From Adiantum capillus-veneris (Eukaryota > Streptophyta > Polypodiopsida > Polypodiales > Pteridaceae): a stretch of 64,000 bases of DNA. Numbering within the stretch: position 1 is the first letter of the stretch; the number at the start of each line of letters is the position of its first letter. The notes beneath the pieces were generated by a model. The model searched no databases, had not been told where the DNA came from, and saw only the letters and a list, made by a program, of their open reading frames with translations. The stretch covers positions 135,010,420 through 135,074,419 of the forward strand of contig CM043964.1 of the NCBI GenBank assembly GCA_014529385.2, given 5' to 3'. This document shows, piece after piece, positions 10,976 through 22,611 of this stretch. A program made the translations under genes and the position numbers.

Positions 10976-11247
10976 TTACCCATTTCTTGACCACATTTGA
11001 CATGTTAGTGCCATTAATCAACTATGGAAAAAGGTGTAACTTGTTAAGAAAACAAAAGGTTGTGGTAGCAAGTAATGACAAAATAGTCGACAAGAAAATA
11101 TTACACTAACCATCACTAGCTCTGCTTCCAAGAATTTTCTCTTTGCTACCAACTTCACTCAGCTTGCACAATACACTGGCCTCATATAATGGCTGCCCTT
11201 CCCCTTTTGCAATAGCATGGCTCCAATGGCATCATCCCCCACTGATG
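10976..11247 (-). pseudogene. RT-linked RNase H, 3' part, cut by the copia insertion
   Basis: Immediately after the copia target site the minus strand reads VGDDAIGAMLLQKGKG and continues HYMRPVYCAS, typical of Ty3 RNase H (A-IGA-L-Q ... YASR). Its 5' half (ending FYVNPS) is at 16,410-16,500 on the other side of the copia element. Removing the insertion and one copy of TGATG would keep the same frame. Further on the frame decays to KWVIELQEFEFSF (about 11,000-10,960). Confidence 0.8.
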
Positions 11248-11474
11248 TGTTGGAAATAGGGTTGCTGAGAAACACACACAGCTTGGAGAAGACGAAGGAA
11301 GCTCAAGGCACACAATAGAGAGTGTGTTACTTAGTGTGCAATGGGAAGATAGATAGCCCTAGAGTGATGGGTGTATATACAATGCACGGGGGAAAAAACC
11401 TCCTAAAGAGGGGAAAAATGCCCCGGCGGTCCTAGTGTGTTCACACACATCACTACCACATGTATATGGTAACA
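11248..11474 (-). repeat. 3' LTR of copia copy 1
   Basis: Starts TGTTGGAAATAGGG and ends TATGGTAACA. It matches 16,183-16,409 in length and at all but five positions. Confidence 0.96.
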
Positions 11475-11549
11475 AATCCCCCCTGGAGTGATGCGGTGAA
11501 CGAGAGCTGGCACATGAGTAAAGGGAAGTGCCATGCCCTGAGGACAGAA

Positions 11550-12320
11550 TCAGTCTACAAAGGGGAGTAAGCCCAAAGCTTTGCGGAAAGCTTCAAGCTT
11601 CTCATGAGACAATGCCTTTGTGAAAATATCTGCAAAGTTGTCCTGTGTTGGCACATAAGCCAAGCTGATCTCTCCTGCTGAGAGCCTCTCCCTGACATAG
11701 TGGTAATGCACCTCAATGTGCTTTGTGCGAGCATGAAAAAATGGGTTCCTCGCAACTGCCAATGCGCTCTGACTATCAGTGTAGATAGTGTTGGCAGTGT
11801 CCTGTCCAACACCCAAATCATCCATAAGGCGTCTGAGCCATACACACTCAACTGTAGCTGTGAAGACTGCCCTGTACTCGGCCTCACAATTCAAAGTGGC
11901 CACAGTAGGTTGCTTCTTGCTCAACCATGATATACATGAACTGCCAAGCATGAAACAAAAACCACTTGTGGACACTCGCGTGTCAAAACAACCAACCCAA
12001 TCTGAGTTCAAAAAAGCATGTAAGTCTGGCGGCAATGATCCCCCCTTGGGATAAAACAAGCCACGATGTAAAGTGCCACTAAGGTAGAGGAAAATCCTCT
12101 TGACAACCTGCCAATGCTTAGACCCTGGGCTATGCATAAATCTGTTGACCTGTGAGACTGCAAACTGAATATCTGGCCTCGTGTTGCATACATAAATGAG
12201 GCAGCCAACAGCAGTTTGGTAAAGAGTGACATCAGCAGGATCGCCAGCATCATGTAGACTCAACTTCAAACCTGTTTCCATGGGAGTGGCAATAGGTTTG
12301 CAATCCTCAAGTCCAAACTT
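11550..12320 (-). pseudogene. Copia RT C-terminal part and RNase H
   Basis: Open from just after a TGA at about 12,321 to a natural-looking stop after GLLPFVD at 11,550. It contains the copia-conserved GCLIYVCNTRPDIQFAVSQV, LNSDWVGCFDTRVSTSGFCF (first Asp of RNase H), NCEAEYRAVF (Glu), YTDSQSALAVARNP (Asp) and RTKHIEVHYHYVRE. All RNase H acidic residues are present. It is separated from the RT fragment by one nonsense codon only. Confidence 0.92.
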
Positions 12321-12323
12321 ACA

Positions 12324-12983
12324 TCACAATGTCTCTATGTAACTTTTCTGACACAAGGCAATACCACCATCACACTGCTTAAACTGTATACCCAAGTAAT
12401 GATACAACAGTCCCAAATCTTTCATCTTGAAAGTAGCATTCAAATCAGCCTTAAATTCAGCAATATGTCTCTCATTTGGTCCAGTGATCAGCAAATCATC
12501 AACATAAAGAACCACAATGAGAAATACATCATCCTCACGCTTTACATACAATGTGCTTTCTGTTGGACTGTTACGAAAGCCTCGTTTAACCAAATGAGTG
12601 TCAGCTTTCTCATACCAAGCACGAGGAGATTGCTTCAACCCATACAAAGCCTTCTTACATCTGCACACTTTGTCCTCTTGTCCTTTTATGACAAAACCGT
12701 GAGGCTGCGTTACATAAACTTCCTCAAATATGTCACCATTCAAGAAAGCAGTAACAATGTCTGATTGATGTACATCCCAACCAAAATGAGCTGCCAATGC
12801 ACATAGAAAACACACAGTAGTCATACAACAAGTGGGAGCAAAAGTCTCTTCATAATCTATGCCTTTTTGCTGTGCATAACCCTTTGCACCAAGTCGAGCC
12901 TTATGGTGATCGATCTCACCATCCGGCTTGCGTTTCAACTTGTAAACCCATTTCGTACCAATGGCCTTTTTGCCAGGAGGCAA
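12324..12983 (-). pseudogene. Copia reverse transcriptase
   Basis: 219 codons with KAIGTKWVYKLKRKPDGEI, KARLGAKGYAQQKGIDYEET, HQSDIVTAFLNGDI, KALYGLKQSPRAWY and the catalytic LYVDDLLITG (about 12,510). The domain copies element RNA into DNA inside the virus-like particle. It is flanked by a TGA upstream (about 12,986) and a TGA downstream (12,321). Both lie in the same frame as the neighbouring pol segments, so the polyprotein is interrupted by point nonsense changes, not by deletion. Confidence 0.94.
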
Positions 12984-12989
12984 ATCACA

Positions 12990-15239
12990 TCAAGTCCATG
13001 TGTCATTTTCTATAAGTGCATCATATTCTGATTGCATGGCAGCCATCCAATTTTCTGAATTCTGTGCTTCATCAAAAGACAGAGGCTCCTCAACATCATG
13101 TAAACTAGACACAGCCAAAGCATAACAATCTGATGCATAAGATGCATGGCGAGACCCTGAACAAGTACGACTAGACAAAGGTGCATCCAATTTACTGTCA
13201 CGCAAAGTGTGCACTAGCCATTTTGGCATACCTCTAGCCTGCTCATTTTCAGCCCTTTCCTCATCAAGTACATCATGTACATCTGCATCAGTAATAGGCT
13301 GTTCTAAAACATTTTCAGAAACCCCCATAGGCTGTGCATTTGCCTCATTGGAACTTACATTCGTATTTCCACCACTGAAAAGAGGCAACAAAGTGTCATA
13401 AATGTCCTGTGAGCTTACATTGCTGTCTCTAGTACATGACAGCAAGGGCTGAACAGAATCTTCCACAAACACTACATCCCATGAAACCAGAATACGTTTT
13501 GTTTGCGGATGATACAACCTGTAACCTTTGCTTTCAGTACTATAACCAACAAAAATACATTTGACAGCCTTATCATCCAATTTTCTGCGTTGCACTTGTG
13601 GCACCAAAGCATATGCCAAACAACCAAAAACACGCATGTGCTCAATAGAAGGCTTTCTATCATGCCATGCTTCATATGGAGTAATAGACTGCAAATCTTT
13701 CGTAGGACACTTGTTAAGTACATAAGTGGCACACATGATGGCCTCAAGCCAAAAAGAATGCGCCAAAGCTTGACTTTTGACCATACATCGTGCCATTTCC
13801 GTTAGTGACCTGTTTTTCCTCTCAACAACACCATTTTGCTGAGGTGTATAAGGCATTGTACATTGGTGTTTTATCCCACGACTAGCCAGAAATGCATTAA
13901 ATTCATGAGACATATACTCCCCCCCCTCCATCAGAACGGAGGGTGCCCATAGTACATTTTGAGACATTTTCAGCCATAGCCAGAAATTGTTTGAAGCACA
14001 TAAAAACTTCGGAAATACCCATGCATGCCTTGAGTAATCATCAATGAAAGTCGCGAAGTACAGGTAATTGCCCAAGGACGGAGTTTGCATGGGCCCACAA
14101 ACATCACTATGCACAAGATGCAACCTGCATGTGGCCCTAACTGAACCAACCTTTGGAAACTTAGAACGCTGCATTTTACCCAGAATACAGCCTTCACAAA
14201 CATGTTTGACAGGTGCTTCAAGAGGCGGCAAAGAAGCAACCATATCAGATTTCTGCAAATGCAGCAAACTGGCAAAATTCAGATGACCAAAACGTACATG
14301 CCAAAGTTTTGCATCTGAAATAGCCCTTGAATCTGTAACAGCATTTGCAAAATTTTGTCCACACTTGTCATACAAAGTGAGCTTATACAGCCCATGGCAC
14401 AAAAGCCCAGATGCAACAATTTCATCACCTAAACTGAGATCATGAACTGTACATCTGTCATCCACAAATTTGACTACAAGTCCAAGTCTAGCAAGTGCGG
14501 ATACAGACAAGAGATTCTTCTTGATCCCAGGTACATAAAGTGCATCAACAAGTGTGAAGGAGCTGCCATTAGCAGCAGTGAGCACAATCTTTCCAACTCC
14601 CTGAACTGGATAAGAGGCGTTGTTGGCACAAGTGACTGAATTCCCATGAGGGACAGACTTGAGAGAGGTAAACAATTCACGATGTGAGGTAATGTGCTTT
14701 GTAGCACCACTGTCGAAATACCACACATGTGAATCTGCAGCAACTGACAAACATGCATCATGGACAGCAGGATTGTAAGTGCACTCTGTGCTAAAAGCCC
14801 ATTCTGCATCAACATCAGCATCACAATCTCCTTTCACAGAAGACTCGACAATGGCTGCATTTGTAATGGAACCAACATTTGCAGTGGAACCACCCTCTTT
14901 CTTCTTAGCCTCTTTGCGCTTCAACTTAGGACACGACTTGATCAAGTGATCATTAGCTTTACAATAATGGCAACGCATCTTCTTTTTGCCCTTATCACCA
15001 GAATTGCTAGACGAAGTGCTGCCAGCAAAAGCATTAGGAACATAATTTTTGCCACTCGTAGCAGAACCATAAGAAGTGGCTGCATTACTGTTACCACTCT
15101 TTCTTTGAGAAGCAATAAACGCTTGTTCAATTGCACGTTGCCTAGTCCTGTTTTTTCTAGAAAGTGACTCTTGCAACAGCATTGTGCATAATGCATCAAA
15201 CTTGACAACTTCAGGATTTCCTAGGTCATAAGTCTCCAA
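12990..15239 (-). pseudogene. Copia gag C-terminus, protease and integrase
   Basis: 749 open codons. Order: zinc knuckle CHYCKANDHLIKSC (residues 90-103), protease WYFDSGATKHI (about 173-183), GAG-pre-integrase HHCC zinc region (HVRFGHL ... CEGCILGK, about 314-354), integrase core with LVHSDVCGP (first Asp, about 379), GEY (about 434) and NGVVERKNR (Glu), then the C-terminal VFGCLAYALVP and GYSTESKGYRLY. Near 14,010 a 16-bp deletion relative to copy 2 shifts the frame, and a run of eight G at 13,919-13,926 shifts it back. About 30 residues between, including the second catalytic Asp, are therefore read out of frame. Confidence 0.93.
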
Positions 15240-15253
15240 GTGCTAGCAAAAGT

Positions 15254-15820
15254 CTAGTAAGAATCTGGTAAGGCATCAAGAACCGTCTGCACAAGGGAAC
15301 TGTCCGAAATGACTTCACCTGCAGAAATGAGTTGCTCATTGATATCCTTGACACTAGCAAGGAAAGTGTCCATATCATCTTCCTCATGCATAATCTTCGA
15401 CTCCAGCTCTTTACGCAGCAAAGCAATTTTAGCCTCATTGCGGCTTGCATAAAGACCTGCTAGAATATCCCAAGCCTGTTTTGCAAATTTTGCTGAACGG
15501 ATGTGAGGAACAATGGTGCGCTTCACAGACAACGCAATCAATGCATGAGCCTGCGCATCCTTAACATCCCAACGAGCTTGTTCTACCCTAGGCAAAACAA
15601 CTCTAACAGCTACAATCCTTGTAGCAAGACCTGCAACATCCTCAACATCGCCTACATCCTTAGAACCAGGACGTACATCAATGCCCTGCACAATGTTCCA
15701 GACACCTTTTGACACAAGAACATGTTGCATCATATAAGCCCACATAGGGTAGTTGTCCCCATCCAACCTGTCCTCAATAGCAAACATTTTGAACACATCT
15801 GTGTTGTTGTTGTCAGCCAT
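15254..15820 (-). pseudogene. Copia gag N-terminus
   Basis: Start chosen at ATG 15,820 (MADNNNTDVFKMF), about 350 bases inside the 5' LTR. The segment carries FAIEDRLDGDNYPMWAYMMQ, the usual copia gag opening, then a helical UBN2-like region (KQAWDILAGLYASRNEAKIALLRKEL). It forms the capsid shell. It ends at an in-frame TAG (about 15,251) after ALPDSY, close to a frame change into the 12,990-15,239 segment. Confidence 0.9.
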
Positions 15821-16168
15821 GGTAAATGCTGCACCTGATGTGAAAACTGCCCAAAAATAGGAGAAACGGAGCGGGAACAACCTGTGCTATATAGCACAAA
15901 TCGTAGAAGACTATAAGGCACCTGTAATGCAGAAAACGGCACTGACAGAAAATCTGCACAAAATGACAAAATAGCCTGTGCAGTACTGCCTGTAGTGGAA
16001 ACGAAGGCTGAAATGAGCCCAAATCAAAATTCTGAGTAGACCAAGCTCTTCGAGCTTGCCCAAAATATTTGTCGACCTGCGAACGCTCACCAAAGCTCAC
16101 TGAAATCGGAGAAAGTGAGCAGGCGTGTGCTGGAGCAGCTGGTGACTAAGCCCGAGAGGACGTGACCT

Positions 16169-16180
16169 GCTCTGATACCA
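16169..16180 (-). other. Primer binding site of copia copy 1
   Basis: Two bases inside the 5' LTR the minus strand reads TGGTATCAGAGC, complementary to the 3' end of initiator tRNA-Met. Confidence 0.95.
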
Positions 16181-16182
16181 AT

Positions 16183-16409
16183 TGTTGGAAATAGGGTTGC
16201 TGAGAAACACACACAGCTTGGAGAAGATGAAGGAAGATCAAGGCACACAATAGAGAGTGTGTTACTTAGTGTGCAATGGGAAGATAGATATCCCTAGAGT
16301 GATGGGTGTATATACAATGCACGGGGGAAAATACCTCCTAAAGAGGGAAAAAATGCCCCGGCGGTCCTAGTGTGTTCACACACATCACTACCACATGTAT
16401 ATGGTAACA
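16183..16409 (-). repeat. 5' LTR of copia copy 1
   Basis: Mate of 11,248-11,474. The target duplication TGATG follows at 16,410-16,414. Confidence 0.96.
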
Positions 16410-17265
16410 TGATGGATTTACATAAAACACTTGCTCCCAATCAAGAGCCTGCATGGCTGACAACCACCCTAACACCTCTTGAAATACTTCTTCACACTTC
16501 TCATCCCGTTGTAATGGATCATGCTTTGCCACTTGTTGTAATGGATAAAGAAGCTGTGAAGCCAATAGAATAAGCCATGCCATGAACTTCACTTTGTGTA
16601 TAAAGGTTGCCAATTGCTTTGTACTGGTAGGTGATGGAAGAAGAATAATAGACTTAACCTTGTCTGGATCAGCCGAGTCAATGCCATTTTTTGACACCAT
16701 ATGGCCCAATAACTTCACCCTTGGCTGTGCTAGATTACATTTCTTTGGATTTAGTTTTCCTCTACATTCATCATATCGAGTGAATACCATCTGCAACTTC
16801 TCATGGAGTTCACCCCTACTGCTGTAGACAAAAAAGTCGTCCATAAAAGCTTTAACACAACTACCAATGAATGTTGCCAATACCCAATTTTCTCTCTCTT
16901 GATAGAAAGATGGTCCATTTGACAACCCAAATGGCAATATCGTGTAGCAATAACAACCCCATGGCATAATGAAAGTTTTCTTTGTTCGGTCTTTAAGAGC
17001 AATCTTCAATTAAAAATAGCCTGAAAAACCATCACACACACTGTACCTCTCATAACCTACCCCATTGAATCCAAGATATGATCGATGAATGGAAGAGGAT
17101 ATGGGTTCTTGCTAGTGGCTGCATTTAAGGGTTTAAAATCTACACAAATCCTCCACTTTCCATCCTTCTTCCGGCTGACTGCTACTGGACTCACCCATTA
17201 TGTGGTCTCCATTGGGACTATGAACCCTACCTTCAATAACTTGTCCATTTATTCCCGCAAGGCTC
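16410..17265 (-). pseudogene. Reverse transcriptase of the Tat element (5' part)
   Basis: Minus-strand reading shows WRICVDFKPLNAATSKNPYP (about 17,150), CDGFSGYFQ, IMPWGCYCYTILPFGLSNGP and the catalytic FMDDFFVYSS (about 16,840). LGHMVSKNGID and TKQLATFIHKV follow, then the start of RNase H up to FYVNPS at the copia boundary. The YxDD box is FMDD, within the range seen in Ty3 elements. One stop near 17,010 separates the first two segments. The open frame artificially continues into the copia LTR, which should not be read as part of this protein. Confidence 0.88.
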
Positions 17266-17269
17266 CCAT

Positions 17270-18180
17270 CTACTCTTGACCCATCCTTCTTAGCCTTTGT
17301 CGCGTTGTCTTAGCCCCTTCCTTCAGCTCTATATGCATTTCTTCTCCCTTGAACCCTCTAATCTTTTCATATGAAGTAATGAACAAATCAGGAAAACTAG
17401 CCAGCATGTGCAAATATGTCTCCTTCTCCATAGCTGAGAGGTCTCCACTGATTATTTGTGTCATCAATTCCTGCTTCTTTCACAATTCAACCTTGGTTTG
17501 CATCAACCCTTCAATCACTTCATAAGGCCCTTCACTTTCATCTTCAATCTCATTTGCAAATGCAACTAAACCAGACCCATGGATTTCTTTGTCCCTCAAA
17601 AGAAATGCAACATCAACATCCTCCTTCCTGCTGATAGTACTATCTCTGTCCTTGTCAAACACTGTGGAATATTCCTCATTACTAGACTCATCCTCATCTT
17701 CATAAAGCTTCTCCAATACTTTCTTTGTGTCCATATTATATAGCTTCTTGGCACCTATCTTTCCATAGAGGCTAATCGTACCACGTCTCGAACCTTGAGC
17801 AGCTCCCATTGCATGTAACCATGGTCTACCCAATATATAGGATATGCTCCCAACCCCGCTGGCATCACATGAAAATCAACCACCACGTTTGCATCATACA
17901 CCTCCACTTCTAAACTCTTTACAACACCCAAACATTTTAACTTTTGATGGTTTGCCAATCTGATCCGGAAGCCTGACACCCAGTCACTGTAAGACCCATC
18001 TTCTCAATGCATGAGTGTGTTATGACACATATTTGGGCTCCACCATCAATATAACTTTGTCCTAGAGTTTTTATTTTGTGCCATACATCTACTATTGGAC
18101 AAATGTATGGTAGTTCATCCATCACCAACAGCTTCACTGAACCTCTCTCTGGTTCTTTCTCCATTGGGTTAACCATCCTC
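17270..18180 (-). pseudogene. Protease and linker region of the Tat element
   Basis: 18,176-17,937 holds LGQSYIDGGAQICVITHSCI, an aspartic-protease active-site region (D-G-G-A in place of the usual D-S/T-G-A). 17,979-17,755 continues with HVMPAGLGAYPI. Another frame gives MGRPWLHAMGAAQG (17,833), the LGRPWL segment that closes Ty3 proteases. 17,467-17,270 (ASFPDLFITSYEKIRGF and MHIELKEGAK) is the linker before RT. At least three frame changes join these parts. Confidence 0.8.
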
Positions 18181-18274
18181 TTCCACTGTCACTTTAGCTT
18201 AGACACCATCTCTATGAGCTGCCCAAAAGTAACATCTGCTTTCTTGTTTTTCAAATCCTCCTTCAAGTCATAGC

Positions 18275-19540
18275 TTAATGCCCATCCCCTAGTGGAAAAT
18301 TTGAAACATGAAACTTGCGACAAGTCCTTCTTTTCCTCTTGGCCTTGACATCCTTGTCTTCATGGATCTTTCCCTTCTTCTTACTAGGACCTCGGGTATT
18401 CATTCCTTCCTTATCCTTTGTGGTCCTCTTCCCAATAGGCATCACTAATGTATCTTCTAGCTTTGCTTCCTTCTCCAAGGCGACCACACTTATCACTTTT
18501 GTCTTCGCCTTTTCCTCTTGGGTTAATCCACTAGTTACTTCTTCTCCCTTAATTTCAATGCCATAATCATTTAACCTAGTTAGCACCTGTCTTGGAAATG
18601 GGTACATGTCTCCTCCCATCCTTGGTGGCTTATCACATTATGGACTGATGTGGCCCAGCTCTCTACAATTATAACATGTGGACGTCTGCCTCCAGACTCT
18701 ACCATTGCTTTGTCCAACACCATTCATGGGTCTTTCTTCACCTCTTGGCTGATTTGCAAACCTCCCCCGACCTCAATTATTTCCCACATTACCTAGCATG
18801 TTTAGGCTGAGATTATTCATTAAATCTACCACTTGCCTCATGTCTTGCCTTAGCCCATCATCTTGCCCTGTTGTAGTGACCACTGCTGGCATAACCTGAG
18901 GAGTAACGTAAACCATTGGTTCATGACGAACCCCTGATATGTGACCTTGCAAATAAACCATAGGTTGAAACTGAGACCTCCTGGGCAAAGACTCTACTCC
19001 TAGCTGACTCATTCTTCTCAGCTTCCACTCTTTGTTCCTCGCTACCTCTAGTGCGTCTTCATATGTCCTAGCCTTCTTTAGCTCCACTCTCCAACATATA
19101 TTCTCCCAAAGACCAGCCAAGAACCTGTCCTTCTTCATCATGTCAGGTGGAGGTATCTGTGGTGCTAAATCCTTGCACATCCTCTCCCATGCCACTGAAA
19201 ACTTACGTATGTACGCATCTACTGGCTCACCTTCCCTTTGCACCAAACCCTATACTTCTTGCCACACTTTGTCAGGATCTTCTGTCTTCACAAACTCCAC
19301 TTACAATCCATGCCTTAGATTGTGCCAACTTAATCTCACAGGTGGATCCGCCGCACAGAACTCCTCTTCAAATGCTTTGGACCAAACTCGTGCATCACTC
19401 TTCAAATAGATTTGAAGAAGACGTAACATTTGTGCACGATTGTGAGTCTAATTGCTAATGCATGCAACCTCCATCTTTTCCCAAAAGTCTTCCACATATT
19501 CATCACTTCTGCCATTAAATTCCAGATAAAAGAAATCCAT
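18275..19540 (-). pseudogene. Gag of the Tat element
   Basis: Likely start ATG at 19,540 (MDFFYLEFNGRSDEYVEDFW), then a stop at about 19,450. Next come the retrotransposon gag core (VQREGEPVDAYIRKFSVAWE, FLAGLWENI, 19,246-19,050) and a Gln/Met-rich tail. A zinc knuckle CYNCRELGHISP at about 18,675-18,640 has its final Cys preceded by an in-frame TAA. A Lys/Glu-rich segment (18,619-18,275) follows towards the protease. The leader between 19,541 and 20,571 has no coding I can support. Confidence 0.8.
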
Positions 19541-20571
19541 GGCCACTCAAGTTTTAATGCGTTAAGAACCCCTTCTAACACATGTGCAAGAACCCAAAAC
19601 TTTTTACTAACTCAATTCCCAAAAACTTCAATGGAGATCATATTTAGATAAGGACAAACACATGCACATCAAAATGATTTTTCATAGTTACTCATTAGAA
19701 TTACAACAGGCAAAGGGCAGTCCAATATCTCTCAAGTAATCTTCTTGGCCCTAACATGAAGACTATGCGCTGCTGGAAAAAACTCTTCTTGGACACATGA
19801 ACATATATATGGATTCTTTGTGCTAAATGAAAAGGAGTGAATTGAGGTCCATTTTGATCATCCATTAAAGCCAGCAATGCAGCTCCCAATAAGGCACACC
19901 TGACTTATCCTCTAATTTTGCCAGAATTTCAGCAGCATAACAGTATAAATGGCTCAAAAGAACAAAAAACCATCCATCACAACTTGGAAAAATTTTGGTA
20001 GAGTTTTCCCCAAAGTAGAGCAGTAAGAACCCAAAATATAGAGTGTATATGTATGCATAACCTGCTAACAATAGAACTCAAGTGTCAAGTAGGAATGACT
20101 AGTACATAGCCTATGGTGAGGTCACGAGAAGGTGCTCCAGCCACCTGTATCACCAAAAGGATCTCACATTTGAGAATCCCCCAGCTCAATAAAACCTCAT
20201 GCTATCGACCCTCTCATGAAATCTTATGCAAATCTCATATAGTCAAGTCTCAGACATGACTATCTTCCAGACCAAGTCTCAAAAATGGAAGGGACATCCA
20301 AATAAAACCAAGTATGGTTCCACAAAGGCGTACAATGGTAGTATCGACAACTAACGTACAATACCAGACAATGCGCTCAAACAGGAACCAAATGATGCAT
20401 ACCCACGGTAACTGCAAGTGACTCCCACTTGCCAGTATATCACTCTACTCTCCAGCTACCTGTACCTGTGTGAATCACCTGTAACCTATAGTCTGCAACC
20501 TGTAATCCCAAATCCTGAATCCCCAAGATGAAGGTACTCGAAGAAGATCCTCAGTGGAGGCATCAAAAGAA

Positions 20572-21710
20572 TGTGAGCGGGATGGAAACACACACAGTGC
20601 CTCTATAATCACCCGACATGCACTCTTGGGATGATACACACACACACACTATGGGGTACCACTCGGCTTACACAACCCACCTGGCCGTGACAGGGAACAC
20701 ACCGATGGAGTGAGAGGAGAGAGACTATTCATTTGCCCACTCAACACAGACACACACATACACACCCAAAAAAATCAGCTCAAAAGAGGAAGATTTATGA
20801 TGATTAAATACAATTGAGGTTGAGCCAACACCAATGGGGAAAATAGCTCACATAATATGGATGAAATATCCTAGATACAATCACAATTGGAGGAGAGACT
20901 TCGCTCACAGGAGAAACTTACACGGCCAAAACAACACAAAAAAGTGAGAAATTTGGCAGAATGGACAGCACCATTGATTTTGGAGCAGCCAAAAACCCCA
21001 ATCTACAATATTAAAGTGCTCCAATCTGACCTCGGATGAGCAGTTTATAACCAAAACAGGTTCCAAAAACAGCAAAAATTGAGTTACGGCTGTTCCTCCT
21101 CTTCTCTCCACATTTTGTTGGTTTTTTTTCTCAGGTTTTTTAGTGTCCACACTTCACTTTATCCCTTGGGAACCTTTAGCCTTTTGATTGACCCAAACAA
21201 ACTCCGAACAGGCCAAAAAATGGCCACGTAGTGCATTTTTTGTCACACTTCTACATCCATCCGCACATGTGGCAATCAACTTTTCCCAATAATACATCCC
21301 GCAATCACGTGAAGTGTCCACCAGAAACAGTTCTCATGATAAACGTTTTGCATAATTATCACAAGAAAACACCCACGTTGTGTCCGTACTTATCCACGTG
21401 CAAGTATTGACCCCATTCGACCTCCTGACGCCATTGGATGCCACTTGATGCACCTGCTTAGCTCATGGCGTCGACCCGTTGATAGCTTCCTTGAGACATT
21501 TTACGCTCTACCAACTCCTCATTATTATAGAAAAAACACACTGGTACTGGTGATAATAAAAATCGATGTAATATGTACACGCTGTCCTACCTGTACACAT
21601 GTGGGCCCCACGTAACCACCTGGCTCTGGAAAATGGGCAATCCTTTACTCGATGCACCATGCATGTGTATGTACATATGCACAATCACTTCTTTCAAAAA
21701 ACTCCTGACA
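20572..21710 (-). repeat. 5' LTR of the Tat element
   Basis: 1139 bp, TGTGAGCGGG to CTCCTGACA, mate of 7878-9070. The two have diverged clearly (many substitutions and several short indels), much more than the copia LTRs nested between them. Just inside the LTR (20,571 downward on the minus strand) no tRNA complement that I recognise is visible. Confidence 0.85.
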
Positions 21711-21990
21711 ATGTATGGTTATAGATATTATCTTTTTACTAATATTTAAAGAGATATCTAAAGTAGATAGTATTTGTACTTCATGTATATTCATTGTTAA
21801 TATTTTTTTACATAAGTCGGGTAATAAGTTATCCAATATTTTTCTCTTGTGTTGTTTTGAAAACTTTTGAAACAATTATAAATTTCTATACTGTCTTGTT
21901 TGTTATTTGAAATGATATTAGATGGGGATTAGATAATTCATATTCTCGTAAATAGGTATTTGTTTTTCTATACATTTTAAGTTTTATTTT

Positions 21991-22135
21991 TGTTGAGAAG
22001 ATAGAGAAAGAGAAGAACACAAAGATGATATGCATAGAGTTCAACCCCAAAGTGTGTACAATATGTACACAAGATGGTATATATATAGAGGGACACATGG
22101 CTATATTTAGAGTAGCTTCACATATAATCTCAACA
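21991..22135 (-). repeat. 3' LTR of the pol-less element
   Basis: Perfect 7-bp terminal inverted ends TGTTGAG/CTCAACA. Shares the block AGAAGATAGAGAAAGAGAAG and TATTTAGAGTAGCTTCACAT with 30,105-30,243. The stretch 22,136-22,550 beyond it is non-coding element sequence. Confidence 0.78.
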
Positions 22136-22611
22136 GCCCCGCTCAAACAAAGGTCCCTAACTGTGGACGAAAAAAACCTTGGGGGCTCAAGGAAAAGATC
22201 CACAACCCTATACATACCCACTTTTATATTAATATATTCTTCAATTTACAAAAATGGGTTACGAGGAGTTACATCACTCTTGTTATATACAACAATAGCA
22301 TCAAAGGATGAATAAAATGATTTTATTAACTCTTCAAATACTTCAAAGAATGCTTTGGATCATCTTCCACTTTGATAAGGGTCAAAGCATGGTTTGGTGG
22401 TACAAAAAGTAGTGTCCTTGACACAACATATGCTTGGTGATTCTTGTGTGTAAAAACCATGGGCATTTTTTTGGAATTGGGGAGGGCAAATAAACTTCTT
22501 TTTTAAGTGGACGTTTTTTTAACTTTAGAAGCATGCAATCCTAAGAAGAGGTGGGGGTGAAGACGGGGCCGGGGGGTGGGGTTACGGTTGGGAGCTTTCA
22601 CTCCAGCACCT

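Larger units (their letters stand above)
11248..16409 (-). mobile_element. Complete Ty1/copia retrotransposon (copy 1)
   Basis: 227-bp LTRs at 11,248-11,474 and 16,183-16,409 begin TGTTGG and end AACA. They differ at 5 positions by eye. A perfect 5-bp target duplication TGATG lies at 11,243-11,247 and 16,410-16,414. The primer site complementary to initiator tRNA-Met (TGGTATCAGAGC on the minus strand) is at 16,180-16,169. The polypurine tract (AGGGGGGATT) is at 11,486-11,475. Coding order gag, protease, integrase, RT, RNase H is that of Ty1/copia. Three in-frame stops and a compensated pair of frameshifts make it non-autonomous as written. Confidence 0.97.
7878..21710 (-). mobile_element. Ty3 LTR retrotransposon, Tat-type (dual RNase H), interrupted by a copia element
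   Basis: Two related terminal blocks (7878-9070 and 20572-21710) start with TGTGAGCGGGATGG and end in CTCCTRACA on the plus strand. The coding order on the minus strand is gag, protease, reverse transcriptase, RNase H, second RNase H and integrase. The additional RNase H between the RT-linked RNase H and integrase is the known hallmark of the Tat lineage. A complete copia element (11,248-16,409) sits inside the RNase H coding region. No matching direct target duplication flanks the LTRs (TACAT at 7873-7877, ATGTA at 21,711-21,715). Many stops indicate that it is inactive. Confidence 0.88.

Noticed and set aside
16338-16409. C-terminal extension of the Tat RT frame (SCYHIHVVV...)
   Set aside because: This part is translated copia LTR. 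The real protein continues at 11,242 on the other side of the insertion.
21886-22221. 111-codon minus-strand frame
   Set aside because: It covers the 145-bp LTR and its purine tract, so it is retrotransposon end sequence and not a protein.
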